Positions 1 through 10,960 of a DNA stretch of 64,000 bases are shown in pieces (position 1 is the first letter of the stretch; every line of letters begins with the position of its first letter). The stretch comes from JAIYDQ01 sp034408855. GTDB lineage: Bacteria > Planctomycetota > Planctomycetia > Pirellulales > Pirellulaceae. The stretch lies in assembly GCA_034408855.1 (NCBI GenBank), contig JAWXCK010000065.1, positions 1 through 64,000 on the forward strand. The letters run 5' to 3'. A model generated the notes under the pieces. That model made no database searches. It was given only the letters and a program-made list of their open reading frames with translations, and was not told the DNA's origin. The position numbers and the translations under genes are program-made.

Positions 1-103
1 AATCACTCGGTGAAGGGATCGACACACTTGGATCACAGCCAGAAAACCAACCCTAAAACACCGATCACGCCCAAAACTCAACTCACCGGGAATTGCTGAC
101 GGG

Positions 104-3100
104 ATGCTTGATTTGGTCGCGTTCAAGAGTACCCAATTTGTTACTGGGAATAGCTTTTATTCCACTGTCAGCGTGATACTCGCAGATCGACCAGGGGAGT
201 TTGCGACCAACGACATTTTGAGGTTCACTACTGCAGTGAACACGTACCAACAATTTTTTGAGACGGGTGACTTTAACAATGACGGAATCGTTGACTTGTG
301 GTCGGCCACCTATCAAGCCCCTTCTAGGACGTGGCTTGGGCTAGGTGACGGTTCTTTCGCTGCGCCATTCGTCGCCACTCCAAACTTAGCCAGCGGGTTT
401 ATAGATAAGGGTTTTGTTGGCGACTTCGACCAAGATGGGAATCTGGATGTTTTTTGGCTTGGGCGGGGAGGAGTGCAGAACGGCCCAGATGCGAAATTTG
501 TGGCCGCATTAGGCAATGGAGATGGAACATTTACGATCACGTACAACCCGTTATCTTCAACAAACATAGTTGTCCCGGGAGACTTCAACGGTGATGGATA
601 TTTGGATTTCGTTGCTCGTAAGAATAACACGTCCGTGGATATCTATCTCTATGACGTAGCAAATCCAGGCACTTGGCAGCAAGCAACCAGCTTCTTGTTT
701 TCTTCTCTGGGTTCCTCAACAGGCGATTACCGAGGAACTCTTACCGTTGCTGACTTTAACCAAGATGGCAATTTGGATGTGGCGACGGCTTACCGACTTT
801 CGGGAGGCGACGTTCAACTCGCGATTCTCCCAGGAGTGGGGGATGGAACGTTTGCGGCACCGATCTCCAATCCCTACGGCGTGACAATCCCCGACTATTC
901 CTCGCCCGCCGAACTCGCCTCGGGCGACGTAAACGAAGATGGCATACCCGATTTAGTGGTTTACGATTCCCAGGCGATCGGAGTCCATCTCGGCGTTGGC
1001 AATGGAACATTTGGAACACCAACGGTTATCCCAGCTTCCGATCCGCGGCAATTGTACGGCCACGTTTTTATCAAAGATCTCGACTACGACGGTCATCAAG
1101 ACATTCTCTTTACAGACTCCCTTGGCGCGGCTCAGTTGAATTTCATGCGCGGCAATGGCGATGGTACCTTTAAAGAGCGCATCACTTACGATCCGGCTAT
1201 TAATGCTGGCTATGTCGAATTCGGTGATTTAGACAACGATGGTCGAGATGAGCTGATTCTGTCCTCTCCCGATGGAAGCGATTATGCAACCATTCTTTAT
1301 GCCACCAGAGAGCGTTTGACGGATATCGTTTCCGCTGACCTCAACGGCGACGGCAACGACGACGTTCTGGCGACGAATTTTGATAACTCAAGAGTTAAAT
1401 GGTTCTTGGGCAATAATCTTGGTCAACTCGTCAAACAGCCTGATTTGCTTACCGATAACGGTCCTGTCAGTTTAGTCGTCGCAGATTTCAACCAGGATTT
1501 GGCGAACGAGATCATCACGGTGAATCGATCCGGTCGGTCTGTTTCGATTTTTGCGGGACCCAGCGGTGCTTACACTCGAACCGATGTTTCGGTCGGTCGC
1601 ACTCCAATTGCCGTCACGGCAGCGTTCGTGAACGCGGATTCCAGCCAAGATCTGCTGGTGCTGGACGAGGGCCTCAACACGGTTTGGTATTTGCAAGGCA
1701 ACAATAACCTGACGTTTGCCGCGCCCGTGCCCATTCCACTAGGCGATCGGCCAAACGATGTGCTCGCGGGCGACGTCAACGGCGACGGCTTTACTGATAT
1801 TGTGGTGTCGTTGCCGGACACCAAGCGCTTCATGATTTTGCCAGGTAACGGAACGGGCAATTTTACATCACCAGTGTACGTCGCATTACCCGGCTCGCCG
1901 ACAGCCATAGGACTCTCCGATTTTAATCAAGATGGTCGCGTCGACCTCGCCGCAGCCATCAGCGGACTCGACCAAGTCTCTATCCTCTACGGGCGTGGAC
2001 AACTTCAATTCGCGAAACCTCAAGCGATCTCTGTGGGCGATCAACCGGCGTCACTAAAGATCGAAGACGCCGATGGAGACGGGCGAGACGATATCATCGT
2101 GGCCAATCGGGGCGACGACACGGCGAGCGTCATCTTCAATCGCTTTGATCCGACGAAGGTTTATCGCTATGACGCTCTCGCGATTGACCCCGATGACGAC
2201 GTTGTGTCGTACGAGCTAGTCGATGCGCCAGGTGGGCTGATTCTCAATGCGGAAACGGGACAAATTCTGTGGGCACCTACCGCTGAGCAGATCGGATTGC
2301 AATTGGTCACGATCGCTGCCAGCGACGGGCGTGGAGGCATCAGCACACAATCCTTCAACATAGACGTAGTGCCCGCTCGCGAGAATAGCGCTCCACTCAT
2401 CGGCAGTCTACCGCAAACCACCATCGGGGCGGGCGAAGGCTTCACGTACTCTGTCAAGGCCGCTGATACCGACAACGACTCACTGCGCTACCGCTTACTG
2501 GATGGCCCTGAGGGTGCAACGATCGATCCGATCAGCGGACTGGTAACCTGGGACGCACGTCTGAATGCAGCTCGATTGAATGAGCTTACGCAGATCAGTC
2601 AACACTTGATCGTACCGGCGACCGCGGCGCTGCAACCAGCCAGTGTTACGGCGGAAGGCTGGTTCAAGTTTGCAGGACTCAGTTCGAGTGAGACCTTGAT
2701 CAGAAAGACCAACGGATTCTCCGGGACCTCTTACCGGCTTTCAATTGTGAGTGGCATCCTGCGAGCGACGGTGGGTGCGACAACGTCTTCGTCCGCAGAT
2801 GATTTTGTAACCTACAACCTAAATCGCGAAGTCGGGCGTTGGTATCACCTCGCCATGTCCTTTGACGACATCACCAAGCAACTTTCGCTGTTCGTCGATG
2901 GCCAGCAGGTAGCTACAACCACGGCTAATCTCACAATTGGCTACGAAAATGATACCGAAGTTTTTATCGCGGGCACCGCCACAAAGTTCAATGGAGAAAT
3001 TGGAATGGTGCGAATTTGGAACGTCGCCCGTCCGCAAACTCTGCTGCAGCAATCGATGTCGAAGCAGGCCGATTCCACCGATCCTGCGTTGGTCCTCGAT

Positions 3101-6100
3101 CTCGACTTTAGTTCAGTCGAAGCTCAAACAATGCGTGACAAATCGAGTTATCAACACATCGCAGTACGATCCGGTACAGGTGACGTTTACCCCAAGCCGA
3201 CCTCGGGCCTAGCCTTCGCACAGGCAGCACCGTTTGCCGTATCGGTTGAAGATGGGCGCGGTGGTTTCGACACTCAAAGTTTCACTGTAGACATCGTCCC
3301 AGAGTTGCGCGGTAATATCGCTGGCAAGCTAACTAATAACTCGACTCCGCTCTTCGGCTGGCAGTTGTTTATCGACACCAATGACAACTCGTTCCCTGAT
3401 CCGACCGAACAACGAACAGTGACAAACGCGACTGGCAACTACACGTTCAATCGTTTATTGCCAGGAATCTATCCGCTGCGCGTTTCGCCGACAGCCGGTT
3501 TCGCCACTCCGGCGCTTCAGAACATTAGCGTTACCGCCAACCAAACTGCTACCAACGATATCGCCATCGCGCAACTGGCCCTGAGCCAAATTCGCGGCAA
3601 GCTCGAAACGGAAAACGATACCGCGATCGCAAACTGGGGCGTCTACGCCGATCTGGATAACGATGGTTCCCTGGATGACGACGAGCCGTTTGGATCGAGC
3701 GACCGCAACGGCAACTACGCTCTAGCTGGATTGGCCGCTGGGACTTATCGCGTTCGACCCGATCTGCCAGCCAGTTGGGCGGACGTAGCTGGCCGCGATG
3801 GCTTGTCGGTGACACTAGCAACCGATGCAATATTCGCGGGCAACGATTTCACTCTCCGGCCGACCAACACATCGGTCACCGGTGGTGTGCATTTCGTTAC
3901 CAAACCTAATACCGACATCATCGCTCGCCAAGTCTTCCGTTATGCATCGATAGCTACCAGCATCGATGGTTCCGCAATCGTTTATGACCTATCGCTCGCA
4001 CCCGCTGGTATGAGCATCGACCCGAATAGCGGTTTGGTTGCATGGCGTCCGACGATCGCACAAGTCGGCGAGCATCTCGTAATCCTTCGCGCCACCGATC
4101 GTACCGGTTCGATTACGCTGCAAGATTTTTCAATCACCGTCGCGGCCCCCAATTCGTTGCCAGTCTTCAGTGTGCCACGACGCTCCGCCGTCGTGCCTGC
4201 CACCATCGCCTACGTTGGTCACGTCTATTCGTACGACATCATCGCTCAAGACGCCGAATCGACCGCACTCACTTACACATTGACTCAATCACCTACCGGC
4301 GCAGTCATTGATTCCACAACCGGTCGGCTCACCTGGACCCCAGCGGCTAGCGCCGTCGGCTCTCAGGACTTCACGGTGCTCGTGACGGATGAAGCGGGTG
4401 GAACAACGACGACCAGTTGGACTGTCAATGTTGAAAACACAGTGCCAGTCAACTTGCCATTAATCGTTATGTTGCCACGCGGCAGCGCTACTGTGACCAC
4501 AGACTACCTCAGCCGAATAACAGCGACAGACAATCTTGGACAGCCGGTAACATGGGCATTGGTATCCGGCCCAGTTGGAATAGCTGTTCAATCCGATGGA
4601 ACCATCCGTTGGACGCCGAGCGTAAGTCAACTAGGCACGCAGGCAATCGAACTTACTGCGACAACTGCCGATGGAAACGAACAACTCGTATCGTTCGACA
4701 TAAAAGTTACCGGATTCTTCGTCAATGCTTCGCCAGTGATCGGATCTTCCCCGAATCGATCGATCGCTCTCGGCCAAACATTTACTTATGACCTCGACGT
4801 AAGGGACACGGACCGCGACATCTTCGCGTTTACGCTACTCGAAGCACCGGTCGGCATGAGCGTCCATCCGTCGCTGGGTACGATTCGTTGGACTCCAGCC
4901 GCCGATCAGTTAGGTGAATCGAACGTCATTGTCCAGGTCGCCGATCCATCGGGCGCGACCGCAACGCAAGAGTTCAAATTAAAAGTGAGTCGTTTTGGTG
5001 GTCCGCCGAGAATCACCAGCGTGCCACCGACCGAAGCTGCAGTGGGTGGAGCGTACTTGTACAGCGTCGTGGCCATCGACGCGGAAAACGATCCGTTAAG
5101 CTACTCGCTTCTCGCCGCGCCCAACGGCTTAACGATTGTCGAAACGACCGGCGAAATTGTTTGGACTCCAACAGGTGACCAAATCGGTCGACAAGAAATT
5201 GTGATCCAAGTGATCGATGGGATCGGCGGAGCGGCAACACAAGTGTTCGTGATTCGCGTAAGTGCCGGCGCATCCAACTTGCCACCGGTCATTCAGTCGA
5301 GTTCACCACGTTTCGGAGCCGTAGGAACTCCCTACATTTACTCGATCGTTGCTACCGATCCAGAATCGACAGCGATTACGTATTCTCTGGGGCGCGGCCC
5401 GACTGGTTTGACAGTCGATGCGACGACGGGACTGGTTGGCTGGACACCGGCTGTTGGTCAGACTGGCAAGTTCGTAATAACGTTGATTGCGACGGACGCT
5501 GGCGGTGCGAGTGCGGTGGAATCATTCGAGTTCGATGTCTTAGCACAAAACATTGCACCGGTCATCAACAGCAACGCGCCAGTCGATGTGGCGGCTGGGG
5601 CTGAGTTCCGCTACGACGTGCTCGCCAAAGATGCCAATATCGATCAGCTCCGATTTGAGCTGTCGACCTCACCGGCAGGAGCTACGATCGACAGCTTTGG
5701 GCGCATCCGCTGGCAGACGAATACATCGTTGATCGGATCGCATAACTTTACGCTCAGGGTATCTGATCCACGCGGTGGTTCATCGATGCAAAGCTTTATC
5801 CTGGCAGTGATCGAGGACACGATTGCGCCCAAATTAAGTTCGATAGTCACACCCGGTGAAAACGCTGTCGGCAACCAGCCCTGGGGACCATCGTTCGTCC
5901 TGTACGTTCGAGCCATTGACAACGTAGCGATTTCGTCGTTGACACTCACAGCGAACGGTAGAGACATTCCGCTTAGCGCCGCTGGCACGGCCACGTTTAC
6001 ATTTGAGGAATGGCGATTCACGCGGATCAATACGATCGCCCGAGCCGTTGACACGAATGGAAACGTGACAGAGAAAACCGTTGTCTTCGACTACGATTTC

Positions 6101-9100
6101 CCTGAAGGCTGGGGAGGCGGCGATCCGCAAGTCATCCCAACGGCGATTATCACTAGTCCAGCCGACGCCGCATCGGTGACCGGCATGGTTTCCATCGTCG
6201 GGACCGCCGCCCATGCCGACTTCGCTGCCTATAAGCTTTCCTACCGCCACGTCGACCAAACGGAATTCATCGAGTTCTTCGAAAGCACAACGGCGGTGAC
6301 CAGTGGCGAGCTTGGCGTCTGGGACACGAGCTTATTACTGAACGACGAATACGTCATCCGTTTAGAAGTCGCGACCAACGCGGGAGTGGTCAACGTTGTT
6401 GAGCAAAATGTCGGCCTAGGCGGCGAGCTCAAGCTCGGCAATTTCCGTTTGTCATTTACGGACATGGTCATCCCAGTTGCCGGCATCCCGATCGAGATCA
6501 CCCGCATCTACGACACTTTACAAGCCGACCGCGAAGGCGACTTCGGTTTCGGTTGGCGACTTGAATATCGAAACACCGACTTGCGAGTCGGTTTACCCAA
6601 GAGTGGCTTAGAAGACATCGGCATCTACAGTGCGCTTCGTGAAGGCGTAAAGGTTTACCTCAACATCCCTGGTGAGGGTCGTCAAGGTTTCACGTTTACG
6701 CCTGACATTCGCATACTTCCCGGCTTCGGCAACAACAATCTGACTTTAGCTCGACCGAGATTTACACCCGATCCCGGCGTCACCAGCAGGCTCTCGACCG
6801 GTACTAACAATTACCTTCAAGTCAACGAGCGGAACGAGCTTTACGCCCCCGGCGGCATCCCCTACAACCCAGCAAGTCTCGATTTCGGTGGCGCTTATGT
6901 ATTAACAACGAGTGAGGGCACAATTTATCGAGTTAACGGCGAGGACGGTGAGCTGATTTCCGCCACAGATCGTAACGGAAACACACTCAGGTTTTCGGGA
7001 TTTGGAATTGTTTCGGGCGAAAACGCGAGGAATATTCAATTTGTTCGCGACACCGCAGGACGCATAAGTCGAATCACCGACTCTAATGGGATCTCCGTTC
7101 AGTACAAATATTCATCAAACGGCGATTTGGCAAGTGTTATCGACGGAACAGGTAACGAAACGAAACTGACGTACGCTCTCGATCGAGCTCACTATCTAGA
7201 GGACATCGTCGACCCGTTAGGACGTAAAGGCGCAAAGACAGACTATGACGCACAGGGCCGGCTGGTCCGGATCGTGGACTCTCTTGGCAATCCTATCGCG
7301 CTCGCCAGCGACCCGAATAACTTGGTGGAATCCATTACCGATCCAAACGGTAATAGGCTGACTGTCGAATACGACAGTCGTGGTAACACCGTTGGCCAAT
7401 TGGATGCTCGAGGGGCGATCACACGCCGAACATTTGATGCAAATAATAATCTTACTTCTGAAATGGATCCGCTGGGGAATACCACGAGCTATACCTACGA
7501 CTCGCGTGGGAATACTACCTCGACAACCAATCCTCTTGGGCACCGTCAGACGTTTACCTACGGAGTCAATGGCCAGATACTGCGCCAAGTTGATGAAATT
7601 GGTGCGGTCACTGAAAACCAATTAGATTCGAAGGGCAATGTTTTATCTACGAAAGATACATTAGGAAACGTAACGACATTTACATATGATACCAAAGGCA
7701 ATCAATTGAGCGAAACCGATGCGTTGGGCAATCTAACTCGCTATGCGTATGATTCGGCAGGTAATCTTACGTCGCAAACAAACGCACTCGGCCATGCCAC
7801 TCACTCTACGTTTGACGCACGTGGCAACCAGCTCAGCGAGACATCCAGCATGACGACTCTGACTGGTGTCGTTACCGTTACCACCGCGTGGACTTACGAT
7901 GCTAACGGCCGGGAAACATCGAGAAGAGACGCATTGGGGAATACAACACGAACGGAATACAATCCACTGGGGCAAGAGTCGGCAACCGTTGATGAGAAAG
8001 GCAATCGAACCGAGTACACTTATGACGAACGTGGCTTGCTATCTTCAACTCGATTCGCAAATGGATCGACGAGGTCGAGCACGTACGATTCCAATGGCCG
8101 TCGCGTTTCTCGTACCGATCAGCTTGGACGAGTAACACACTTCGAATATGACTCAGTTGGGAATCTTGTAACTACAGCATACGCGGATTCAACTCCCAAC
8201 ATTCTTGCGGACAATCCGCGAACGAGGCGCGAATATGATTTGGCAGGAAGGGTCGTTGCGAGAATTGATGAGCTTGGAAACCGTACTGAGTATCGCTATG
8301 ACGCTGCGGGCATGAGCATCGCAGTGATTCTTCCCGACAACACGCCGGCCAACTCCGCAGACAATCTGCGAAGTGAGACTTTCTTTGATGCTCGAGGTTT
8401 ACGTACACGAACTATCGATCCAATGAGTGGCCACACCGACTATACATTCGATCTCAATAAGAATCTGGTTTCGACTCAGTTTTCCGATGGAACGAAGACT
8501 CAGCAGCAGTTCGATGGCCCTGGACGACGGATTGCTGAGATCGATCAAAATGGCGTTGCGACTCGCTACCAATACGATGCAAATGACCGTTTGATTGCCG
8601 TTGTGCAAACGCTCGCTGATCCCAACGCGACACAACCTATGACCATCTATGGTTACGATGAACAAGGGAACTTGAGTTTACAAACGGATGCCAATGGGAA
8701 TACGACTCAATATCACTACGATGTGCTTTCGCGTCGGGTTGGGACGACGATGGCGCTCGGGCAACAATCGACAACGGTCTATGACGCGGTTGGTAACGTG
8801 TTGTCGGAGACCAATTTCATAGGCGAACGAATCGACTTTACGTATGACACGCTCAATCGAGTTACGCTGCGGGAACTGGCGGACGGGTCTAGTTTTGCAT
8901 TTACCTATACCCCGACCGGACGAACGAAGACGATCGTCGACAGTCGAGGAACGACAACCTACACGTACGATATCCTTGACCGTGTCTTGTCCCGAGCGGA
9001 ACCGGATGGTACGGCAATCAGCTACGGCTATGATTTTGCGGGCAATGAAGTCTCACAAACCACACCGGCCGGTACGGTTTCAAAGAGCTACAACGCCCTC

Positions 9101-10675
9101 AGTCAATTGGCAACCGTCACCGATACAAAAGGCGGTGTGACTACCTATGGCTATGATGCTCGAGGGAGACTCGTCAAGACGCAATACCCGAACGGCACCT
9201 CGGACTTGTTAGCTCTTGACGAATTAAGTCGAATCCGACGAATCGAAACGCAAGGACCGACGGGAGTGATTCGCTCGATGGACTATACACTGGACGCAAC
9301 GGGACGTCGGATCGCGATCGTCGAATCATCCGGGCGTCGAGTGACCTACGACTACGATTCACTCTATCGCTTGGTTGCCGAGCGAATTACCGATTCGACA
9401 CTCGGCAATCGCACGATCGAATATGTATACGACTCGGTCGGCAATCGCATGACCAAGTTGGATTCTGTAGCTGGTATTACGGTCTATGTTTATGACGACA
9501 ACGACCGTCTGCTAGAGGATACAACGGCCGGCGTAAAAGCGACCTACACTTACGATGCGAACGGGAATACGCTAACCAAGTTCATTAACGCGAATAATCG
9601 AACCACCTATCGTTGGAACGCGGAGAATCGTTTAATCTCAGCCACAATTGTGGATGCATCAGGCACGACAGACGTCACCTACAAGTACGACGCCGACGGC
9701 CTGCGCGTCGAAAGCACGACAGGCGGCGAAACCGAACGATTGTTACTTGACAAAAATCGCCAATATGCCGAAGTCGTCCTCGAGTATTCGCCGGGAGGTG
9801 CCATCCTGGCAGCCTACGTACGAGGTCACCAACTTATCTCAACGACCCGCAGTGATGAGCAAGCCTTTTATCATGCGGATGCGATAGGAACGGTTCGTAT
9901 CTTGACAAATAGTCTTGGCGTCATTACTAGTGAATACGCTTACGACGCATTTGGGGTTGTTTTGAATCAAACGGTCGGAATTGCAAATCCTTTTCTCTTC
10001 GCTGGCGAGTTTCGTGATTCGCAGCTCAATATCGATTTTCTACGCGCGAGGTATTACGACATAACTAGTGGACGATTTCCTAGTCGCGACTCATTCGATG
10101 GAGTTATTCGCATTCCAAACTCACTTCATAGATACGCATACACACATTCGGATCCAGTGAACAACCGCGATCCAAGTGGAAATTTTACACTTAAGGAATT
10201 GCTTGTAGTGTCCGCTAAAATTGGAATCCTGCTTGTCGTTGGAGTGAAGCTCTACCGAGCGTACAGGACCTCGACGTCAACGCTTGTAGGAACACTAGTA
10301 AAAAGATTCGAAGAGCGGACTTACCAATTCGAAAGAGGCGAATTTACTTTTGGTGCAATTTACGGTGCTGGTGGCGTATCGTTGAAAATCAAGGGTTTTG
10401 ACAACGATCCCAATAAATGGGTGACCGAAATTGCATACACAAGAAGAATGATAGCCCAACTAAAAGATTTGAGAAAAGTTAATTTCAAGGACTGGAATTT
10501 GTATATCACCAATATGCGACAAGCATTTGATTCTATGGGCACCAAAAATCAAGAAACGTTCTGGTGCTCTCTTGGGGTAGAATCGCGGCGCGCAATAAAG
10601 TATATCCATTTAAAATTTTATAAAGGACTTAACACGTATGAGTCGTGCCCGCCCGCCGAAGACAGCGAGGGCTGA
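104..10675 (+). CDS. Giant FG-GAP / putative-Ig / RHS-repeat protein, 5' end apparently truncated
   Basis: The protein has about 3,523 residues. Residues 1 to ~690 are FG-GAP/VCBS repeats with DxNxDGxxD calcium-type loops. A LamG-like domain follows at ~830-1030 and two SdrD-B-like modules at ~1070-1250. About ten He_PIG/cadherin-like repeats ending in TGxxxWxP span ~1270-1910. An RHS head (~2110) leads into YD repeats (~2280-3250), the RHS core (RYYD...GRF, ...DPSG) and a tip of ~160 residues from ~3360. RHS/YD proteins are surface or secreted shells that often carry a C-terminal toxin; the tip here has a hydrophobic stretch and matches no toxin I recognise. The ATG at 104 is the first usable start after an in-frame stop at 11-13, but it lies inside a half FG-GAP repeat (only the DGMLDL half) and no signal peptide is present. 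The gene is therefore probably truncated or frameshifted at its 5' end. An IS4 element lies downstream. Confidence 0.9.
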   Translation: MLDLVAFKSTQFVTGNSFYSTVSVILADRPGEFATNDILRFTTAVNTYQQFFETGDFNNDGIVDLWSATYQAPSRTWLGLGDGSFAAPFVATPNLASGFIDKGFVGDFDQDGNLDVFWLGRGGVQNGPDAKFVAALGNGDGTFTITYNPLSSTNIVVPGDFNGDGYLDFVARKNNTSVDIYLYDVANPGTWQQATSFLFSSLGSSTGDYRGTLTVADFNQDGNLDVATAYRLSGGDVQLAILPGVGDGTFAAPISNPYGVTIPDYSSPAELASGDVNEDGIPDLVVYDSQAIGVHLGVGNGTFGTPTVIPASDPRQLYGHVFIKDLDYDGHQDILFTDSLGAAQLNFMRGNGDGTFKERITYDPAINAGYVEFGDLDNDGRDELILSSPDGSDYATILYATRERLTDIVSADLNGDGNDDVLATNFDNSRVKWFLGNNLGQLVKQPDLLTDNGPVSLVVADFNQDLANEIITVNRSGRSVSIFAGPSGAYTRTDVSVGRTPIAVTAAFVNADSSQDLLVLDEGLNTVWYLQGNNNLTFAAPVPIPLGDRPNDVLAGDVNGDGFTDIVVSLPDTKRFMILPGNGTGNFTSPVYVALPGSPTAIGLSDFNQDGRVDLAAAISGLDQVSILYGRGQLQFAKPQAISVGDQPASLKIEDADGDGRDDIIVANRGDDTASVIFNRFDPTKVYRYDALAIDPDDDVVSYELVDAPGGLILNAETGQILWAPTAEQIGLQLVTIAASDGRGGISTQSFNIDVVPARENSAPLIGSLPQTTIGAGEGFTYSVKAADTDNDSLRYRLLDGPEGATIDPISGLVTWDARLNAARLNELTQISQHLIVPATAALQPASVTAEGWFKFAGLSSSETLIRKTNGFSGTSYRLSIVSGILRATVGATTSSSADDFVTYNLNREVGRWYHLAMSFDDITKQLSLFVDGQQVATTTANLTIGYENDTEVFIAGTATKFNGEIGMVRIWNVARPQTLLQQSMSKQADSTDPALVLDLDFSSVEAQTMRDKSSYQHIAVRSGTGDVYPKPTSGLAFAQAAPFAVSVEDGRGGFDTQSFTVDIVPELRGNIAGKLTNNSTPLFGWQLFIDTNDNSFPDPTEQRTVTNATGNYTFNRLLPGIYPLRVSPTAGFATPALQNISVTANQTATNDIAIAQLALSQIRGKLETENDTAIANWGVYADLDNDGSLDDDEPFGSSDRNGNYALAGLAAGTYRVRPDLPASWADVAGRDGLSVTLATDAIFAGNDFTLRPTNTSVTGGVHFVTKPNTDIIARQVFRYASIATSIDGSAIVYDLSLAPAGMSIDPNSGLVAWRPTIAQVGEHLVILRATDRTGSITLQDFSITVAAPNSLPVFSVPRRSAVVPATIAYVGHVYSYDIIAQDAESTALTYTLTQSPTGAVIDSTTGRLTWTPAASAVGSQDFTVLVTDEAGGTTTTSWTVNVENTVPVNLPLIVMLPRGSATVTTDYLSRITATDNLGQPVTWALVSGPVGIAVQSDGTIRWTPSVSQLGTQAIELTATTADGNEQLVSFDIKVTGFFVNASPVIGSSPNRSIALGQTFTYDLDVRDTDRDIFAFTLLEAPVGMSVHPSLGTIRWTPAADQLGESNVIVQVADPSGATATQEFKLKVSRFGGPPRITSVPPTEAAVGGAYLYSVVAIDAENDPLSYSLLAAPNGLTIVETTGEIVWTPTGDQIGRQEIVIQVIDGIGGAATQVFVIRVSAGASNLPPVIQSSSPRFGAVGTPYIYSIVATDPESTAITYSLGRGPTGLTVDATTGLVGWTPAVGQTGKFVITLIATDAGGASAVESFEFDVLAQNIAPVINSNAPVDVAAGAEFRYDVLAKDANIDQLRFELSTSPAGATIDSFGRIRWQTNTSLIGSHNFTLRVSDPRGGSSMQSFILAVIEDTIAPKLSSIVTPGENAVGNQPWGPSFVLYVRAIDNVAISSLTLTANGRDIPLSAAGTATFTFEEWRFTRINTIARAVDTNGNVTEKTVVFDYDFPEGWGGGDPQVIPTAIITSPADAASVTGMVSIVGTAAHADFAAYKLSYRHVDQTEFIEFFESTTAVTSGELGVWDTSLLLNDEYVIRLEVATNAGVVNVVEQNVGLGGELKLGNFRLSFTDMVIPVAGIPIEITRIYDTLQADREGDFGFGWRLEYRNTDLRVGLPKSGLEDIGIYSALREGVKVYLNIPGEGRQGFTFTPDIRILPGFGNNNLTLARPRFTPDPGVTSRLSTGTNNYLQVNERNELYAPGGIPYNPASLDFGGAYVLTTSEGTIYRVNGEDGELISATDRNGNTLRFSGFGIVSGENARNIQFVRDTAGRISRITDSNGISVQYKYSSNGDLASVIDGTGNETKLTYALDRAHYLEDIVDPLGRKGAKTDYDAQGRLVRIVDSLGNPIALASDPNNLVESITDPNGNRLTVEYDSRGNTVGQLDARGAITRRTFDANNNLTSEMDPLGNTTSYTYDSRGNTTSTTNPLGHRQTFTYGVNGQILRQVDEIGAVTENQLDSKGNVLSTKDTLGNVTTFTYDTKGNQLSETDALGNLTRYAYDSAGNLTSQTNALGHATHSTFDARGNQLSETSSMTTLTGVVTVTTAWTYDANGRETSRRDALGNTTRTEYNPLGQESATVDEKGNRTEYTYDERGLLSSTRFANGSTRSSTYDSNGRRVSRTDQLGRVTHFEYDSVGNLVTTAYADSTPNILADNPRTRREYDLAGRVVARIDELGNRTEYRYDAAGMSIAVILPDNTPANSADNLRSETFFDARGLRTRTIDPMSGHTDYTFDLNKNLVSTQFSDGTKTQQQFDGPGRRIAEIDQNGVATRYQYDANDRLIAVVQTLADPNATQPMTIYGYDEQGNLSLQTDANGNTTQYHYDVLSRRVGTTMALGQQSTTVYDAVGNVLSETNFIGERIDFTYDTLNRVTLRELADGSSFAFTYTPTGRTKTIVDSRGTTTYTYDILDRVLSRAEPDGTAISYGYDFAGNEVSQTTPAGTVSKSYNALSQLATVTDTKGGVTTYGYDARGRLVKTQYPNGTSDLLALDELSRIRRIETQGPTGVIRSMDYTLDATGRRIAIVESSGRRVTYDYDSLYRLVAERITDSTLGNRTIEYVYDSVGNRMTKLDSVAGITVYVYDDNDRLLEDTTAGVKATYTYDANGNTLTKFINANNRTTYRWNAENRLISATIVDASGTTDVTYKYDADGLRVESTTGGETERLLLDKNRQYAEVVLEYSPGGAILAAYVRGHQLISTTRSDEQAFYHADAIGTVRILTNSLGVITSEYAYDAFGVVLNQTVGIANPFLFAGEFRDSQLNIDFLRARYYDITSGRFPSRDSFDGVIRIPNSLHRYAYTHSDPVNNRDPSGNFTLKELLVVSAKIGILLVVGVKLYRAYRTSTSTLVGTLVKRFEERTYQFERGEFTFGAIYGAGGVSLKIKGFDNDPNKWVTEIAYTRRMIAQLKDLRKVNFKDWNLYITNMRQAFDSMGTKNQETFWCSLGVESRRAIKYIHLKFYKGLNTYESCPPAEDSEG

Positions 10676-10710
10676 TTGACGTTATTGTGAGATGCATAGT
10701 GAGATTCATA

Positions 10711-10789
10711 GGGACACCCACACTACTGTTCGGCACGGTAGTTGGGAAGACCACGGGGACACCCGCACTACTGTTCGGCACGGTAGTTG
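10711..10789. repeat. Two direct copies of a 34-bp hairpin repeat
   Basis: Copies at 10711-10744 and 10756-10789 begin GGGACACCC and differ at one base. Each contains a near-palindrome (ACTACTG...CGGTAGT) that can form a short hairpin. They lie 36 bp after the stop of the RHS gene and 285 bp from the IS4 transposase stop. Short hairpins in tandem pairs resemble REP elements mobilised by REP-associated transposases; a truncated one lies at 12308. An 87-codon frame across the repeats is not credible as a gene, and nothing else is visible in 10676-10960. Confidence 0.75.
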
Positions 10790-10960
10790 CCATTCGCGTT
10801 TGAAGTTTCGACAGGAGGGGGCATCGATTGGCTTAGAGGTAGCGGGACGCTTCGCTGGCAGATGCAATGAGCTGGATCAGAAGAATTCTGTCTTAGATTT
10901 CATCAACCGCGCAGCAGCGAACCGACTCGGTACGCTCAAAGCGCAGAGCTCCTAAGAGGA

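Noticed and set aside
10692..10955. 87-codon open frame between the RHS gene and the IS4 transposase, a possible immunity gene
   Set aside because: It runs across the two hairpin repeats, its protein is repetitive there (HTTVRHGSW / RTTVRHGSC) and it has no family-like features.
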